Part shown: piece by piece, positions 1 through 13,196 of the stretch
Position numbering within the stretch: position 1 is the first letter of the stretch
Layout of the letters: each line of letters opens with the position of its first letter
Notes under the pieces: model-generated
Databases searched by the model: none
Told to the model about the DNA's origin: nothing
Seen by the model: the letters and a program-made list of their open reading frames with translations, nothing else
From: Epinephelus fuscoguttatus
Lineage: Eukaryota; Chordata; Actinopteri; Perciformes; Serranidae
NCBI RefSeq assembly: GCF_011397635.1
Contig: NC_064758.1
Span: 20,953,013 to 21,017,012, forward strand
Direction of reading: 5' to 3'
DNA: 64,000 nucleotides
Program-made: the position numbers and the translations under genes

Positions 1-920
1 TTTATCCTGCATTCATCACTTGTAAGGCTCTGAAATCGACTGATCACCCAAACATGTTTGAGTGTGAGCTGAAGAAATCTAGACATACAAATATACTAAG
101 ATTTATCTGCCTCTTAAAATGTATCAAAGACTTTATGTTTTCAGTTTACAGACTCCATCATCTGTTGAAGAGAAAACAGTGTAATAAATACAGCTTTGAA
201 CTTTAGAGCTCGGAGTCTGTTCCATTAATCAATGTCAGGGGTGCTGCTGGCTGTGCATCTTTCTTTTCTCTCCCCAACCTCCTCAGGGAGGAATTTTATA
301 ACTTTAAGCCTCAGCTCTTTGAGATTCCTCCCGCATTGGGTGAATCAAAATGAGAAAGTAAATTTGGAGAATTTTATCAGGTGGCTTTAATCTCCACTCA
401 CTCACTCTAGAGGAAAATAAACCTGGAAAAAAGGCAAAGCTTTCAGCGCTGGAAAAGACAAAACTTTACCAAAATGACACATCTGACAAAGACACTGAAT
501 TTATCGAGCTTTCATGTTTCAGACTCCACTGCAGTTGGCTGCGGCACTTGTGTTATTGTTGTAGTTGGATCTTCTCTAAACACTGTCTAAGTATATTCTG
601 TTCCTGCAGCAACAGCAGTCACTCATACTTATTTCAGTCAACATGATGCATACTTCAGGCCTGATGGCACAGCCAGAATCTGTTTGTTATGACAGCCAGT
701 TACAGGCCTGTCTTGTTATTTTGAGGATGGAGCAGTAACTTGTGCGTACATTCATGAATAGTAATTACATTTATAACATTTGGTGTGCTTATATCTGCAC
801 ACAGAATAAATTTCTGACATCCCAAAAACCTGTATTTGCCTTTTAAGCACCTGCCAAATTATGCCATCAGAGGTTTTTAAGACATATTACAAATTTTACA
901 TAAGTTGTCTGCATGAATAT
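1..920. other. no gene seen
   Basis: AT-rich noncoding DNA. I find no credible exon, RNA gene or repeat family. Confidence 0.5.
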
Positions 921-928
921 GCTTTAGA

Positions 929-2462
929 CATGGATGGATTCCTGAGCGTGCCTACCGGGCCAGGGCCCAGGGGCTAAAAGGGCCCCCCCTAGCGTACACC
1001 TGCAAAATGTCACTCAAATTAACACATACCGACCAGGAAGAGACTTAAAAAGACCTCAAAGGGGAAAAAAAGGACACAAAAAGACCAAAAAAGACACAGC
1101 TTCCTCAAATGGACACAAAATGACCTCAAGGAGACATAAAATGACCTCACAGAGACAAGAAACAACCACAAAGAGATGCAAATGAACAACAAGGACATAC
1201 AAAACGACTACAAACAGACAAAATGACCAAAAAAGACAAAAGTATACCTCAAAGGAGACACAAAATGAGCTCAAAGAGACACCAAACAACCATAAAGAGA
1301 TGCAATGGAACAATAAAGAGACACAAAAAGACCAAAAAAGACACAAATATACCTGAAACGGACACAAAATGACCTCAAGGAGACATAACATGACCTCACA
1401 GAGACATGAAACAACCACAAAGAGATGTAATGAACTACAAGGATACACAAAACGACTACAAAGAGACAAAATTACTAAAAAGACACAAGTATACCTCAAA
1501 GGAGACATAACATGACATCAAAAGACACAAAGTGACCACAAAGAGATGCATAGAACTATAAAAAGACACAAAACAACCAATAAATACATAAACTTGCCTA
1601 AAAGGAGACACAAAATAACCTCAAGGAGACACTAAACAACCAAAAAAGACACAATAATACCTCAAAGGAGACACAACATGACCTCAGAGACATCAAAAGA
1701 TCACAATGAGATGCAATGGAACTATAGACACAAAATGACTACAAAGGGATGCATGGAGCTATAGAGAGAAAAAACAATCAAAACTCAAAATGATGTCAAG
1801 GAGACAGCAAACGACCACAAAAAGATGCAATGGAGCTACAAAGAGACACAAAACAACCAAAAAAGACACAAATATACCTCAAAGGAGACACAAAATGACC
1901 TCAAGGAGACGCCAAATGATCACAAAGAGACATACAACTGCAAAGAGATGCATGAAACTATAAAGAGACACAAAACAACCAAAAAAAGACATAAATATAC
2001 CTCAAAGGAGACCTCAGACACACCAAAAGATCACAGTAAGATACAATGAAACTATAGACACAAAATGACTGGAAGAAGACACAAAATGACATCAAACTGA
2101 CACAAAACAAACGACCAAAAAAAGACACAAATATACCCCAAAGGAGACACAAATGATGTCAAAGAGACACCAAATGACCACAAAAAGATGCAATGGAACT
2201 ACAAAGAGACACAAAATGACCAAAAAAATACATAAATATACCTCAAAAAGACACATAATGACTACAAAGAGACACAAAACAACCATGAGTGCACACAAAA
2301 TTACCATAAAGAGAAACACAAAAACCCACAAAAAGATGCAAAACAAAGTAAAACAAAGCAAAACCACCACAAAGTCTGGATGTCTTGCTTCTGTTTAGGA
2401 GAGGTGGTGGGGCCTTTTGCATATCTGTGCCCAGGGGCCCATTGTCTCATAATCCGCCCATG
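929..2462. mobile_element. hAT-like nonautonomous element with a minisatellite body
   Basis: Flanked by a perfect 8-bp target duplication GCTTTAGA (921-928 and 2463-2470), the hAT signature length. The left end reads CATGGATGGATTCC. The right end, read inward, is CATGGGCGGATTATGAG. Both ends then carry a GGGCC/CCCAGGGGC-rich stretch and AAAAGGSCCCC. Between them lies about 1.35 kb of A-rich tandem repeat and no transposase frame. The hAT assignment is inferred from TSD length and terminal CA. Confidence 0.75.
1018..2375. repeat. A-rich degenerate minisatellite inside the hAT-like element
   Basis: Built from short related modules such as GAGACACAAAATGACC, AAGAGATGCAATGGAAC and AATATACCTCAAAGGAG. 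The last recurs near 1241, 1344, 1487, 1651, 1871, 1993, 2129 and 2234, so the higher-order spacing is irregular, about 100-220 bp. The plus strand is nearly free of T-runs. The minus strand yields chance hydrophobic frames rich in Leu, Phe, Val and Cys. Confidence 0.85.
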
Positions 2463-2470
2463 GCTTTAGA

Positions 2471-3887
2471 CTTTTCATATCTCACTGTCATTTTTTGACT
2501 TACCAAGGTAACAGGATTCAAAAGTTGGACACATGAATGATATCTGTTGTCTCCACCACCAAGAAACTTTTGAATTCTCCCCATAATGCAGTCTCTTTGC
2601 ATTTGTCATATGCAAAAACCAGAGATGACATCTCCATACACTTTGCCTACACACTGTATCATGTACAGGAAATAAATCTCACTCAGAGAAAGCAATGGAG
2701 TGGGAATCCTGGAGGTGGACAGGTATGTTGATCCTGAGAGTATATGGAGGAAATAAGCTTCTGTCAAAGCAATATCACAGCTAGAAAGAGCTCAAGCAGA
2801 TGGCTGGAGTCAGTACGCCTTCAGGGGAGCAGCGTGCCATAACACTCAGGAGGGAGACAGAGTGGAAGCTGCAAAAATCTTTGATGCAATGGTCTCTTAT
2901 GGCCAGCGGTTGATGGGTTTGACATGGTTTTTTTAATCACAAAGTGAGATGTAACACAGGTGGTCGACAGCCCACGACCCCACAGCAGCTAAAGCAACAC
3001 ATGGCCCAGATTTGAAGAAACCAGGTGCAGCAGGAATCTGGTGCAGCATTGAAAAGGTGCTTCTCATAACTAAGAGGGTTTTGTGTCAATGCAACAAAAC
3101 TTGGGTGGCATATAAAAATACCACATGTAGACAAAGTCTAGGGGACCACAGGAAGCAATATAACCAGTTTGCCTGAAACTTTTGCAAACATAGGACCAAA
3201 ATGACAAAAAAAGGCTGCTGAAAGACTTAAAGTGAAACAATGACTGTCATTTATTTAATGATTACCGGATAAACCCAACTAAAACTGCAGATAAGGGAAG
3301 CAAATAAGGCATCGGGGTCTCCAACTCCAAAATAACAAACAAAAACCTACACTGAATAGCAAATAAAAACTCTCTTGATCTACTGAACCAAACAAAAAGA
3401 CAATGAGCTCCCTGAGCAGCCAATAAACAAGAGGAAATGTGCAGCAAAATTAAAAGGAAGAGAACAGGGCTCCTTTAGTTACCAACTCATCAGCACTGAC
3501 AAGAGTGTTTGTGGCTAAAGGCTACAAACATTAGTCCTGTGGGGCTGATATACTGCTGCACTAATGTTTGTATGCAGGTCAGGTATGGGTGGGTATCAGG
3601 CACACAGAGAGGTGTGAGGCAGACACAGTGTGAGAGACAGACAGCTATCTTTCAAAAAGAGGCCAGAGGGAAAGTCAGTGGAAGTAACAACCTCTTAAAC
3701 TCTGCTGAAATGCCACAGTCGACCATTACAAGCTCAAGCTGTGCAGCCAAACATTGTTCACACAGACACAACTTTAGTTTGAATTCTAGTGGAGATCCCA
3801 AAGTTTCCAAAGACACCAAAAATGTCAGGTTGAGTTTTGAGGAAAAGGTTATCCAGAAGAATATTGAAACTTAAGAATACAAAGGAC
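2471..3887. other. no gene seen
   Basis: Noncoding. The frame at 3509-3874 has no recognisable product, and no splice pattern was supported. Confidence 0.5.
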
Positions 3888-4277
3888 GGGCGGCACGGTG
3901 GTGTGGTGGTGTGGTGGTGTGGTGGTTAGCACTCTTGCCTCACAGCAAGAGGGTTGCCGGTTCAATCCCGGGTGTGGGAGCCCTTCTGTGCGGAGTTTGC
4001 ATATTCTCCCTGTGTCAGCGTGGGTTCTCTCCGGGTACTCCGGCTTCCTCCCACAGTCCAAAGACATGCAGGTTAATTGGTAACTCTAAATTGTCCGTAG
4101 GTGTGAATGTGAGTGTGAATGGTTGTCTGTCTGTATGTGTCAGCCCTGCGATAGTCTGGCGAGTCTAGTCTGGTGTCCAGGGTGTACCCTGCCTCTCGCC
4201 CAATGTCAGCTGGGATAGGCTCCAGCCCCCCCACGACCCTCAAGAGGATGAAGCGGTTAGAAAATGAATGAATGAAA
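3888..4277 (+). mobile_element. tRNA-derived SINE with GAAT-repeat tail
   Basis: The tRNA-like head has an A-box-like GTGGTGGTTAGCACT and a B box GGTTCAATCCC (3959-3969). The conserved body includes GGTACTCCGGCTTCCTCCC and GATAGGCTCCAGCCC. The 3' tail is AATGAATGAATGA, of the type mobilised by RTE-like LINEs. This body is very common in teleost genomes. The A-box region carries a short GTGGTGTG expansion. Confidence 0.85.
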
Positions 4278-4350
4278 ACAAAAGGCCAAGTTGATTCATA
4301 ATATACATGATACAGTCTGGCAGCTTGGAAGATTATTATCCAGCCTTTAA

Positions 4351-4632
4351 AGGAGTAGCGTGTAGAACTATGGTGGCCGACGCAAAAACATTAAAATACA
4401 ACGGCTCCATCTAAACCCAGTGTTTGGTTTGTCCATTCTGGGCTACTCTCGAAGAACGTGGTGACCTCGGTGGAAGGAAGGACCTGCGCTTTATGAATAT
4501 AAACAACTCATTCTAATGTGACAAAACAAAAAGATTCTTGTTTCCAGGTGATTATAAACCAATGAAAACATAGTTATGAATATTACATACCAATGTTGCC
4601 TAGATGCCTTCTAAATCCTACACACTGCACCT
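4351..4632. mobile_element. palindromic TTAA-flanked MITE, family 1 copy A
   Basis: TTAA at 4347-4350 and 4633-4636. The ends are inverted: AGGAGTAGCGTGTAG on the left and CTACACACTGCACCT on the right. It shares its inner sequence (AATAGTTATGAATRTTA, AGATG..TCTAAATCCTACA) with the copy at 27551-27852. No coding capacity. Confidence 0.8.
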
Positions 4633-4636
4633 TTAA

Positions 4637-7600
4637 AGATACACTACGCAAGATTTTCCCATCTTATCCATCTTAATCATCACTAATGACAAGCAGCAGT
4701 AACAACAGGTTAAAAAGACAAAGATAGTTAGAAGCTAAAGCCGAACTATAGGCTGTGTAAAAGTGAACCACCACATCACTTGGCCATCGAGACACAAAAC
4801 AATTAATGTAAATGGAAACTTTGCTGATATTCAACAAGCTGTGTGTCATCACAGTATGTGCAGATTAAGGTTGTTTGGACTCCCGCCTTGCTGCTGCCAG
4901 CACCCAGACCTCTGCCACCGGGCAGGCAGGAATATCTGGAGGAAGCCAAACAACGCTAATCTGCTCACACTGTGATGACACACTGGTTCCTGTACAGCAG
5001 GATGGGTTTAAATCAGTGGTATAATTATTAAAAAGCAAAAGCAACATGTGTATACCTTCAGGAGGCCGTACCTTTAGTAGCTAGCTAGCTAACTTTACAC
5101 TTTTCAGTTTGATTTTGGTTTTGGAATTGGGTAGAAAGATAAATCTCCTTCAAACCTCTCTAGGTAACGAGTATCATTAATACACGACATGTCTCAGACA
5201 CAATGTTTAATGTGTTCCAAATCAGCAAAACCAGCCTGAAAATATAGGAAATCTGAAACGATTGCATGCGAGTCAATAGAATACAGCTGTGTTGTTCGTC
5301 TTAGCTAGCCTATGCTACGCTATGATTGGCCAGTGTGCGTTCGCAAGGCGGGACTTTTCACATAAAAGACACATCATCACAGTGTAACTGAGGCCAGCTG
5401 TCAAGCTCTGTCTAGTGTGTGGTACATTTCTCATAAGCTATGCTTCCATGAGCCTGAGTGAAACTACCTATACAGATATCACTCACCTGCCAACAGACTC
5501 CTGTATTTTCTTTATAAATATATAAAGTCCCGTATATAGCTTTCACACTGTGCACAAGCAACAGCCTGATCATGGTTGTGTCAGTAGGATTACAGATCAG
5601 ACAGGGAGACAAACAAACAGATAAGGCTGAGCGTCTGAGGGAGATGTTTTCCCTCCATGAAGACAGCTTGAGATGCTGAAAGTTGAAGGAACTGAGAGCA
5701 AATCTCATCTATTAGTCATGAGGTTTAGGGTGGACCAGAGTTTATCTGCAGAGCTTTGCGAGTGATTGTGCAGTGCTGCATTACTCCATAGCAGGTGCCC
5801 TTTCTGTCTGCATCATGCCTCTCCCTCCTCTTCTCTGGATCCCTCCTGGCTTTTTGCTTATTAAAGTTGAGTCATAAGGTGGGAGGAAGAGTCACCTCCC
5901 TCGCTCCTGGAGCTGCCACACACTCTTTTTTTTCCCCCTCTTTCTTGCTTTGAAGATGAAAGGTGGAGCTGATCACATTCATTTGGGCTGTAAAGTCATA
6001 TCCTTCCTCTCAAATTTATGGGTGGAGGGTTTTTTTAGCGCTGGGTCAGGAGAGTCATGTGGCTTCAAACTTTCTTTTTGCAATAAAGGTCTCCCTTCCA
6101 ATAAGGCTGATTTTAAACTCTGTCAAGAGTTGAGAAATACTGAGGTCACGAGTCAAAGCACAAATTATTCCACAGTAATGTGAGAAGATAGTAGAGAAGT
6201 CTCAAAATGTTTTATTTCAGTCATGTTTCAATCATTTAGTTCATGTGTCTGTAAACATGGAGGTTCGTGTCTGGCATCTTCAGACATCAGCTTTTCATGA
6301 GCTCAGAAAGACAGTCCCATTTTTCAGATTTTTCTCAATGCATTTTTCATTGCATGCATAATAAAATATTATTAAAACTGTATTTATTTAATCCTTTTAT
6401 AGAGCTGTTATCTTCTAAATTGGCAAAGTGGATTTTTTTGTTGTTGTTGTTCTCTCAAATTGTCTGATAAGGTTTTGACTTCCATTCATGTTTAAACAAG
6501 TGCTGCATGTTAAGCACACAAACTACCTGGTTCCTGTGTACGCTCTTATAAACAGAAGTAAAAATAAATATATTAAATGAGTGGAGAAACACAACAGAAT
6601 TCTGTTAATATGGATGATGAACATAGACTTAGTTGGCTAGCACATTTAAAAAAAAAGCCTGGGAGATGAGTAAAAAGCAGAGTAAACTAAGTTTAATTTT
6701 CTTTTCTGTTGATATTTCTTGTATACTTTGACATTCTCCAGACAAATTTGATATTTCAGAGTGTATAAAAGTACAAACAATGCGGTAACTTGTGTGTTTT
6801 TTATCTGTTACTGGAAGATGTCAGCTTTATTTTGATGTTTTGGCATAACAAAGAAATAAAAACTAATTAAATCCTGGCAGCCAATAGTGGCAATACCTTT
6901 AAGACCCATCTGTGGAGGGATTGACTGTCCCTCACTGAGACATCAGAGATCATGGAGTAATTTGTTTGTTTTCTAACTGTGGTGCAATGAGCTGCTCTTA
7001 TTATTCCTGGCAGATTGTATGTGTTAATTGTTTTGGATGGCCTAACAGCAGCTTTGCATTAACTTTTTGGGCACAAATGTCACTTCACTCAGCCCGGTTC
7101 TTCACTCGTATTATCTTCTGTTTGTTAGGGTTTCATTTAATCAGCATTCAAGTCGGGCGCATTTGAGACTGTAAATTGCCCGTATTAAGAATTCATCGCA
7201 CATAATTGTAAATTTAAAGTGGCTGAAAGCAATGAATTAATAAGTAATTTTCCTCCCATTTCAAAAATTGGATCAGAATTTTAAAGCTGAAATGGTATCA
7301 CAATATCCTCAAACCACCACTAATAATATCAATACACTCCTTATGTGCTGCCAACCTCCTTAAAGCTCCAAAGCACTGTCAAAAATAATATATTTATCTA
7401 TATTTTGCCAAATGTACAACTTTTTGATAAATACTGGGCATATAGAGGAGAAGTAGGCAATGCTGCAGGAGTGGCTTGGGAAGTTATTATAGACATGACA
7501 GTTATCTGCAATGAAAACGTGTGATCATCATGTACATTTCTACAAACCACAGATATGTTACATTTGTATGTTTCATATGTAAGCAGATATGTTAAAGCTT

Positions 7601-7740
7601 AACATTGCTTTATGTTTCAATTTGATATTGTGATAACGCTGTAGTTAACATGTTGGTAGGTTAAGACATAAAAACCACTTGGTTAGAGTTAGGAAGACCT
7701 AATTGTTTGACTTAAAATACTTGGTTTGGTTGACACAAAC
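4637..7740. other. no gene seen
   Basis: Noncoding, AT-rich. The 98-residue minus-strand frame at 5412-5708 and others show no family resemblance. A small GCTAGCTA run sits at 5079-5092. Confidence 0.5.
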
Positions 7741-7769
7741 ACAGCTGGACATATCTCCTAATACCTGCT

Positions 7770-8089
7770 TCTGTCACTATGAACATGGCTGGAAATGTCC
7801 CAAACTCTTGTTAAAAAAAACCCTACTTTTGTTTCTACAAACATGACTGGATGTGAAACCGTCATAGCTAAGTTCAGGAAGGACCCAGTAACAGGCAAGT
7901 GGAAGTTGAAATAAAGAGCGAGCTTTAATAAAGCTGATGGAAAACATCCAGAACAGAACAGAAATAAAACAGGAAACAGATTAAACGTGAATGAATAACA
8001 TGAAACAAACATGGCTGGACATGAGCTGAGCTCTCGTTAAGAAACACCCCATTTTTTCCACTACAAACATGGCTGGACATGAGCCGGGT

Positions 8090-8120
<31 letters not shown>

Positions 8121-8610
8121 GCCCACTTTTGTTGCTACAAAGATGGCTGGACATGCTCTGAACTCATGTAAAAAAAACACCTGCTTTTGTTGCAACAAAC
8201 ATGGCTGGACATGACCCAAAATGTCTTTAAGTATCACAGACTCTCCTTAAAGAAAACGTCCTTTTGCTGTTATAAACATGGCTGGACATGACCCGAACTC
8301 TCATTAAAAACCCCACTCTCGTTGCTACTAACATGGCTGGACACATCCCGAACTCTCATTAAAAACCACTCCCTTTTGCTGTTATAATCATGGCTGCACG
8401 TGACCCGAACGCTTGTTAAAAACCCCACTCTCATTTCTACTAACATGGCTGGACATGACCCAAACTATAATTAAAAAAAACATCTGGTTTTATCACAACA
8501 AACATGGTTTAACATGACCCAAAATCTAGTTAAAAAATACCCCCTTTTCTTGCTACATGTACGGCTGGACATGTTCCAATATCTCTTTCAAAAACACCTG
8601 CTTTTGTTGG
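7770..8610. repeat. ~60-bp minisatellite with AACATGGCTGGACATGA core
   Basis: About twelve imperfect units carry ACATGGCTGGACATGACCC, then ACTCT(C/T)(A/G)TTAAAAA and CCC(A/T)CTTTTGTTGCTAC. Unit length is about 52-75 bp because of varying A-runs; one run is 24 nt at 8097-8120. A non-repeat stretch of about 130 bp (7857-7990) interrupts the array near its left end. Confidence 0.85.
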
Positions 8611-8619
8611 TCTCTGTGG

Positions 8620-11600
8620 TCTGCTGCTGTCTGCTACTTTGCAGCCACCTGGCCTAGGTTCAGGTTGTCCCCTTCACCCCCAGGTGAGAAACTCAGCTCA
8701 TAAACATGTAATTTGTCATATGTATGTAACATACAAATGTAACGTATCTGTGACCTGCATTAACATACAATACCAACATTTTATTTTGGCCAACAGGGAG
8801 CAAATGTTTGATATTAATAGATGCATTCACACTAAGCACGTTAAACTTCCCAAACACTAATTAAAAATGATCATGTGTCACCCTGTTGTTCTTCAGCAGC
8901 TGTAGTCAGTGTGTGTACACTCAGCACAGAGCAACTACAGTATGCTGTCCAGGCACACACACTGTTGCGTAACGTGATGTGATAGTGCTGGTGGCAGTTA
9001 TCAGCTGGCTGGTGCTGTGTGCTGAGCTCTGGGTCTGATCTGTCTGACATCAGATAAACACAGCGTCAAGGCTCACGTGTACAGTGAGAGAGGGAGCTTA
9101 TGTGCATGGAAGGGGAGATGTGCTGCGCTCACATGCTGCACTTCAGCCCGCAGAAAACAATCTGATGACGACCATTGTTCACCCATGTGTCTTAGAGCGT
9201 GTGAAAAAGATAATTATAACGTTAACGAGCTCAGCACGTCCTATAAAAAAAAATCTGTTTTGTGTCAATCAGGACCATTTGAACTTGGTTCCGCACAGCT
9301 ATGGTGTTCATAAATTAAGCTTTGACACAAACATAGTTGTCATACCAGGATCCAGTGCCAAGGGTTGGAGTCTGAATTCTCAGCTGCAACTTGTCTCAAT
9401 GAGAAACAGAAGTTTTAATGTCAGTAAATGACAGCTACAGTCCAAAGTGGTGCATGAAAATGTGCCAACAGCTGGTGTGTTATCCCCAGAGCTTGCTCCC
9501 TCTAAATCGCAGGATTTTTTCTGCATCTGTGAAAGAAGGCATGGGAACAGTGAGCAGATGTTCATCATTAGCACAGGAGAAACATGCAGCCCCACGTCCC
9601 AACCTGATGACCAGACAGCACCCAGTTTCGACATCTGCCTGAGCACCTGACAAGATGATGTATGAGGCTGTGGGTGGTTACTGTAAGTTAACAAGGTAAA
9701 CAGTGGTGGTTTTATATAATAGTGAAGATGTAACAAACCAGAGTCCTTTAATTAAGGTAAGATGTCACCATTGTTCCTGTCAGTCTTTGTGCAGCTGAAA
9801 GACCGATGTAAAGTCTTTGTATGTAATGCAATGTGCATGAAAACGAAAATAAATATGGTAATTACATGATGGAAAATTGATTTAAACCTCTTTTTAAAAC
9901 AAGATGAAAATGTTGATTGTGCTTGTTCTGGAGCTTTCGATCAGATCAAACACTCTTCATCAGCAACTAAAGTTTGACATTAAACTGTAAAAGTTTTAAA
10001 GTTTCTATAACTCTTAAAACTGTTTTGGGTTCCTACAGAAATTCTCAGAATTAACTGAGCGACTTCATCTCTGATATGTTTATAAGCTCAGAACAAACAA
10101 GCAAGTGGGCCTTGAGCTGCAGAATAAAGGAAAGTCTGAATACAGTTAAGTGACTCATACAATACATGTATGTTTGAAGGCCCCAAACAAGCGAGTAAGT
10201 GGACCTTGAGTTGAGATTGTTTTGCTGTCTGTGGCTCCCAGTGGTTTGAGAATTCAGATTTAATCAACCATGCAGGCCTGTCTTTGTACACAAACTGCAT
10301 TTTCACTTATCACCCTGAACAAAAGCATCATTTTATTCTGCACATACGGACGATAAGAGGAACGAAGAAGCCGCGATTTTACCCTTATTATGACTTTGAT
10401 GAATGTTTCCTCTCCTGGATGCAGGGTATGAAGCCTTATCTGAAGACAAGTAGCCATTCTGGGCTTTAAGAATCACGGGCCTCATTATAGGAAATATCCC
10501 AACAGCCTGTCCTATCTTATAAGTTTCGAAGATAGGAAATATCCTGTCTTCCTGATGCAGAAGCAATTCCTAAACATATGGCTGTGTTGTATCCTATCTC
10601 TGACTTCCTGTCTTATCCGAACGTAAGAAATCCTAACTACACCTGTAAATTTGATCCTTGAATCGCCACTCGTCCTGTCATGTCTGTATTTGTCACAGTG
10701 TACCAGTGGGCTACTCGAGATGGACAAGCCATAATATCATTGACTGTCACTTAACTGGCTAGCTGGCATGCTATCATGGACAAAAAAATGACAGGCGTTC
10801 ATTTGTAGCTATGAAGAGTCTGAGGCATTTATTGTGTTGGTGGAGAAGGAACCCTGCCTTCTTGGAAAGTTTAGTTTCTTAAAAGCATCATATATGGTTT
10901 GAGTAGCCTTTCAATCATTATATTTCAGTATATATATTGTTCCTGTCTTCATTTTCATACTACATAGATACATGTTTGGCAGTTATTGAGAATTTAAGAC
11001 AGGGTCAGTGCATGATTAGTCGACTAGTTGATTAAACATCGCTGCCCTCGCAAGCTGGCACCAGAAATGCTGTTTGGTTAAAGGCATTATTAAGATACCC
11101 AGATGAAAACAGGAGGAGTTTGGATGCGAGACAAACCAGCGGCACACACAGAAGCGTGCTCTCAGACTCAGATACACTTGCGCCAGTTGGATGTCTTAGG
11201 CTTGTAATTTGTGTTATGTTTTGAATGGAGATGAGTCAGGACATGACTCAAAATGTTATTTCAATCAAGAGAGACTCCTTCTGCAAGAAATAAATATTAC
11301 ATGTGCACGTAAGTATAGGCAATGTGAAAAGTCTTTGATAACCATTGTGATGTCATATATTCCAGGGTGGTAAAGACGTAGTAGATTAGGCTTCAGCAGC
11401 ATTTTAAATGAGATTACTGATTTCAAAATGGGTCTCATAATGTATGCAGACTTTTCAAACAGTGTTAAACCTTAAAGATTTAATTGTGCTCAATTTGGAC
11501 TCGAGTGTTTTCTTACTTTTAGTCTTATCAATTAGTCTGCCATTTAAACTTCACAGACATTAGTTGTTAGGAACATCATTAGAGTCGATGCCATCCTTAG

Positions 11601-12257
11601 GATTCCTAATTTGGGTAATCTTAAATTAGGATGGCTCTGTACTAGATTAATTCCTATTTTAAGAAAGAAATGTTTCCTAAATGCAGTTAGGAAACATGTT
11701 TCTGTAATATCAAAAATCTTAAGTGTCAAAAACTGAGATAAGACTTCAGACTTTGGAAGTTTCTGTAATGAACCTTGGATTGTATAAAATAGTGGATTAG
11801 CTACCATGACTTCAGCCATTGGTTTGTGGACATCTGGCAGTCAAGCCAGAAGTGACAATATTAAGATGAGGGGGCGGAGCTGTGGAGGAGCATTGGATGG
11901 ACCTAACTCGGAAACCTGAGGACACCACGGGCAGATCTTGTTCTTAATTATGCCTAACTTTAAGCTTTAAAAAAAAAAATCTAAACAGGTGAGTTATATA
12001 AAAATTTACCACCTGTGCAGTTGTCGTGAAGGGAAAAATTAACTATAAAGACCCAAACTCTTTTTGTTCCAGGCTATAAACATGTTTATATCTGCTGTAA
12101 AGCTGGACATTTTAACATAGTGGCTCTGTGGGCCTCTGGAGTCAGCCTCAAGTGGCCGTTAGAGGAACTGCAGCTTTTGGCACTTAGTGTTAGCTTCATT
12201 TACAGCCCCAGAGGTTGCTGCTTGATAAGGCCTTGGTTGCTCTGAACTTGCACAAAG
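8620..12257. other. no gene seen
   Basis: Noncoding. The segments near 10490-10640 and 11570-11790 contain short TAGGAAAT/TTCCTA-like inverted words and may be eroded repeats, but I could not define ends. A partial local duplication occurs: AACAAGC.AGT..G.CCTTGAG near 10095 and near 10185. Confidence 0.4.
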
Positions 12258-12261
12258 TTAA

Positions 12262-13196
12262 ATAAATTCTTCACCCAAAAAACAACCATTATTATCAATA
12301 TTAGATCTTAGTTACCTTGGATTTATTCTCGCTCACCAGACCTTTCTCAAGAAAAGAAGGGTCTGGCTGGGCCGACTCTCACTTTAAGATTGGAGAAAAA
12401 AAACGCCCCAGCTGCTTGTATTTCTTTCAACCAATCACAATCATTCTGGGCAGTGCCACAGCAACGGTGCGCTTGCAAAAATATTGCAGAGGGGAAACAG
12501 GTTTTGGTGTAACACGCCCACAAAAATATTGCCTACAGGACGCGAACCATGGCAGAAAAATGGCTACATCCCCACAAGATCAAACACCGCAAAAGTTAGT
12601 AAAGGACGTGTTTAAAACAGTTGAAAACTGCTACACAACCGGAGGCGGTAGGGCGGGACTTAAGTGGGTGATCTATGCAGCAAACTTCCGCTCACTCAGA
12701 CTATGTTGGATTTGCATACAACCATGGAAAACGGCCAACATGTTGATTGATAGGGGACCACATATTACTGTAAACGGATGTTTTGATATAGTTTTGCAAA
12801 CTCTAACACAACTTGTGCAGTATAATACAAACCAGTCATATGCTCAGTACTTCCCAAACACAAGCATTTTTGCTAAAACATTACTATTTAAAACTGAACT
12901 GAAAGTTAAAGTTAAGTATGCTCTCTCCAAAGCCAGACTCCTTTACTGAGATTTTTTGTGTGAAAATGCATGTGTTTGGGAAGCACTGAGCATACAGCTG
13001 GATAAATAAGACTTGGATTTTACTGCATGAGTTGTTTGAGAGTCTGTAAATGAGTGTTGTTGAATGTGGTCCCCAATCAATAAGTGCGTTGTTTTCTGTA
13101 GAGGAATGGAAGAAAAACAGTTTTCTTCACTAATTCAAGTTAACACAGCATGACTCATTAATTTACGAGTGGTCATTTTGTGGGTGAAGTGTTTCT
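12262..13196. mobile_element. TTAA-flanked inverted-repeat element, family 2 copy A
   Basis: TTAA at 12258-12261 and 13197-13200. The left end reads ATAAATTCTTCACCCAAAAA; the right end inverted is AGAAACACTTCACCCACAAA. Internally ACTTCCCAAACACAAGCAT (near 12850) is mirrored by TGCATGTGTTTGGGAAGCAC (near 12970). It is the same family as 57113-58627. A 210-residue open frame at 12317-12949 lies wholly inside and crosses the palindrome, so it is not a host gene. Confidence 0.75.

Noticed and set aside
1056..1508. 150-residue minus-strand frame rich in Leu, Phe, Val and Cys, resembling membrane segments
   Set aside because: It is the translation of an A-rich minisatellite; the hydrophobic pattern comes from the repeat unit.
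1018..2375. Array of short repeats, considered as a CRISPR-like array
   Set aside because: Units are degenerate and contiguous without unique spacers, it sits inside a transposon, and the genome is a vertebrate's.
3888..4000. B-box-like and A-box-like motifs considered as a tRNA gene
   Set aside because: No cloverleaf with a proper acceptor stem and anticodon arm; the sequence continues into a SINE body and tail.
12317..12949. Longest open frame in the window, 210 residues, plus strand
   Set aside because: It lies entirely inside a TTAA inverted-repeat element, crosses the palindrome arms, and resembles no protein family.
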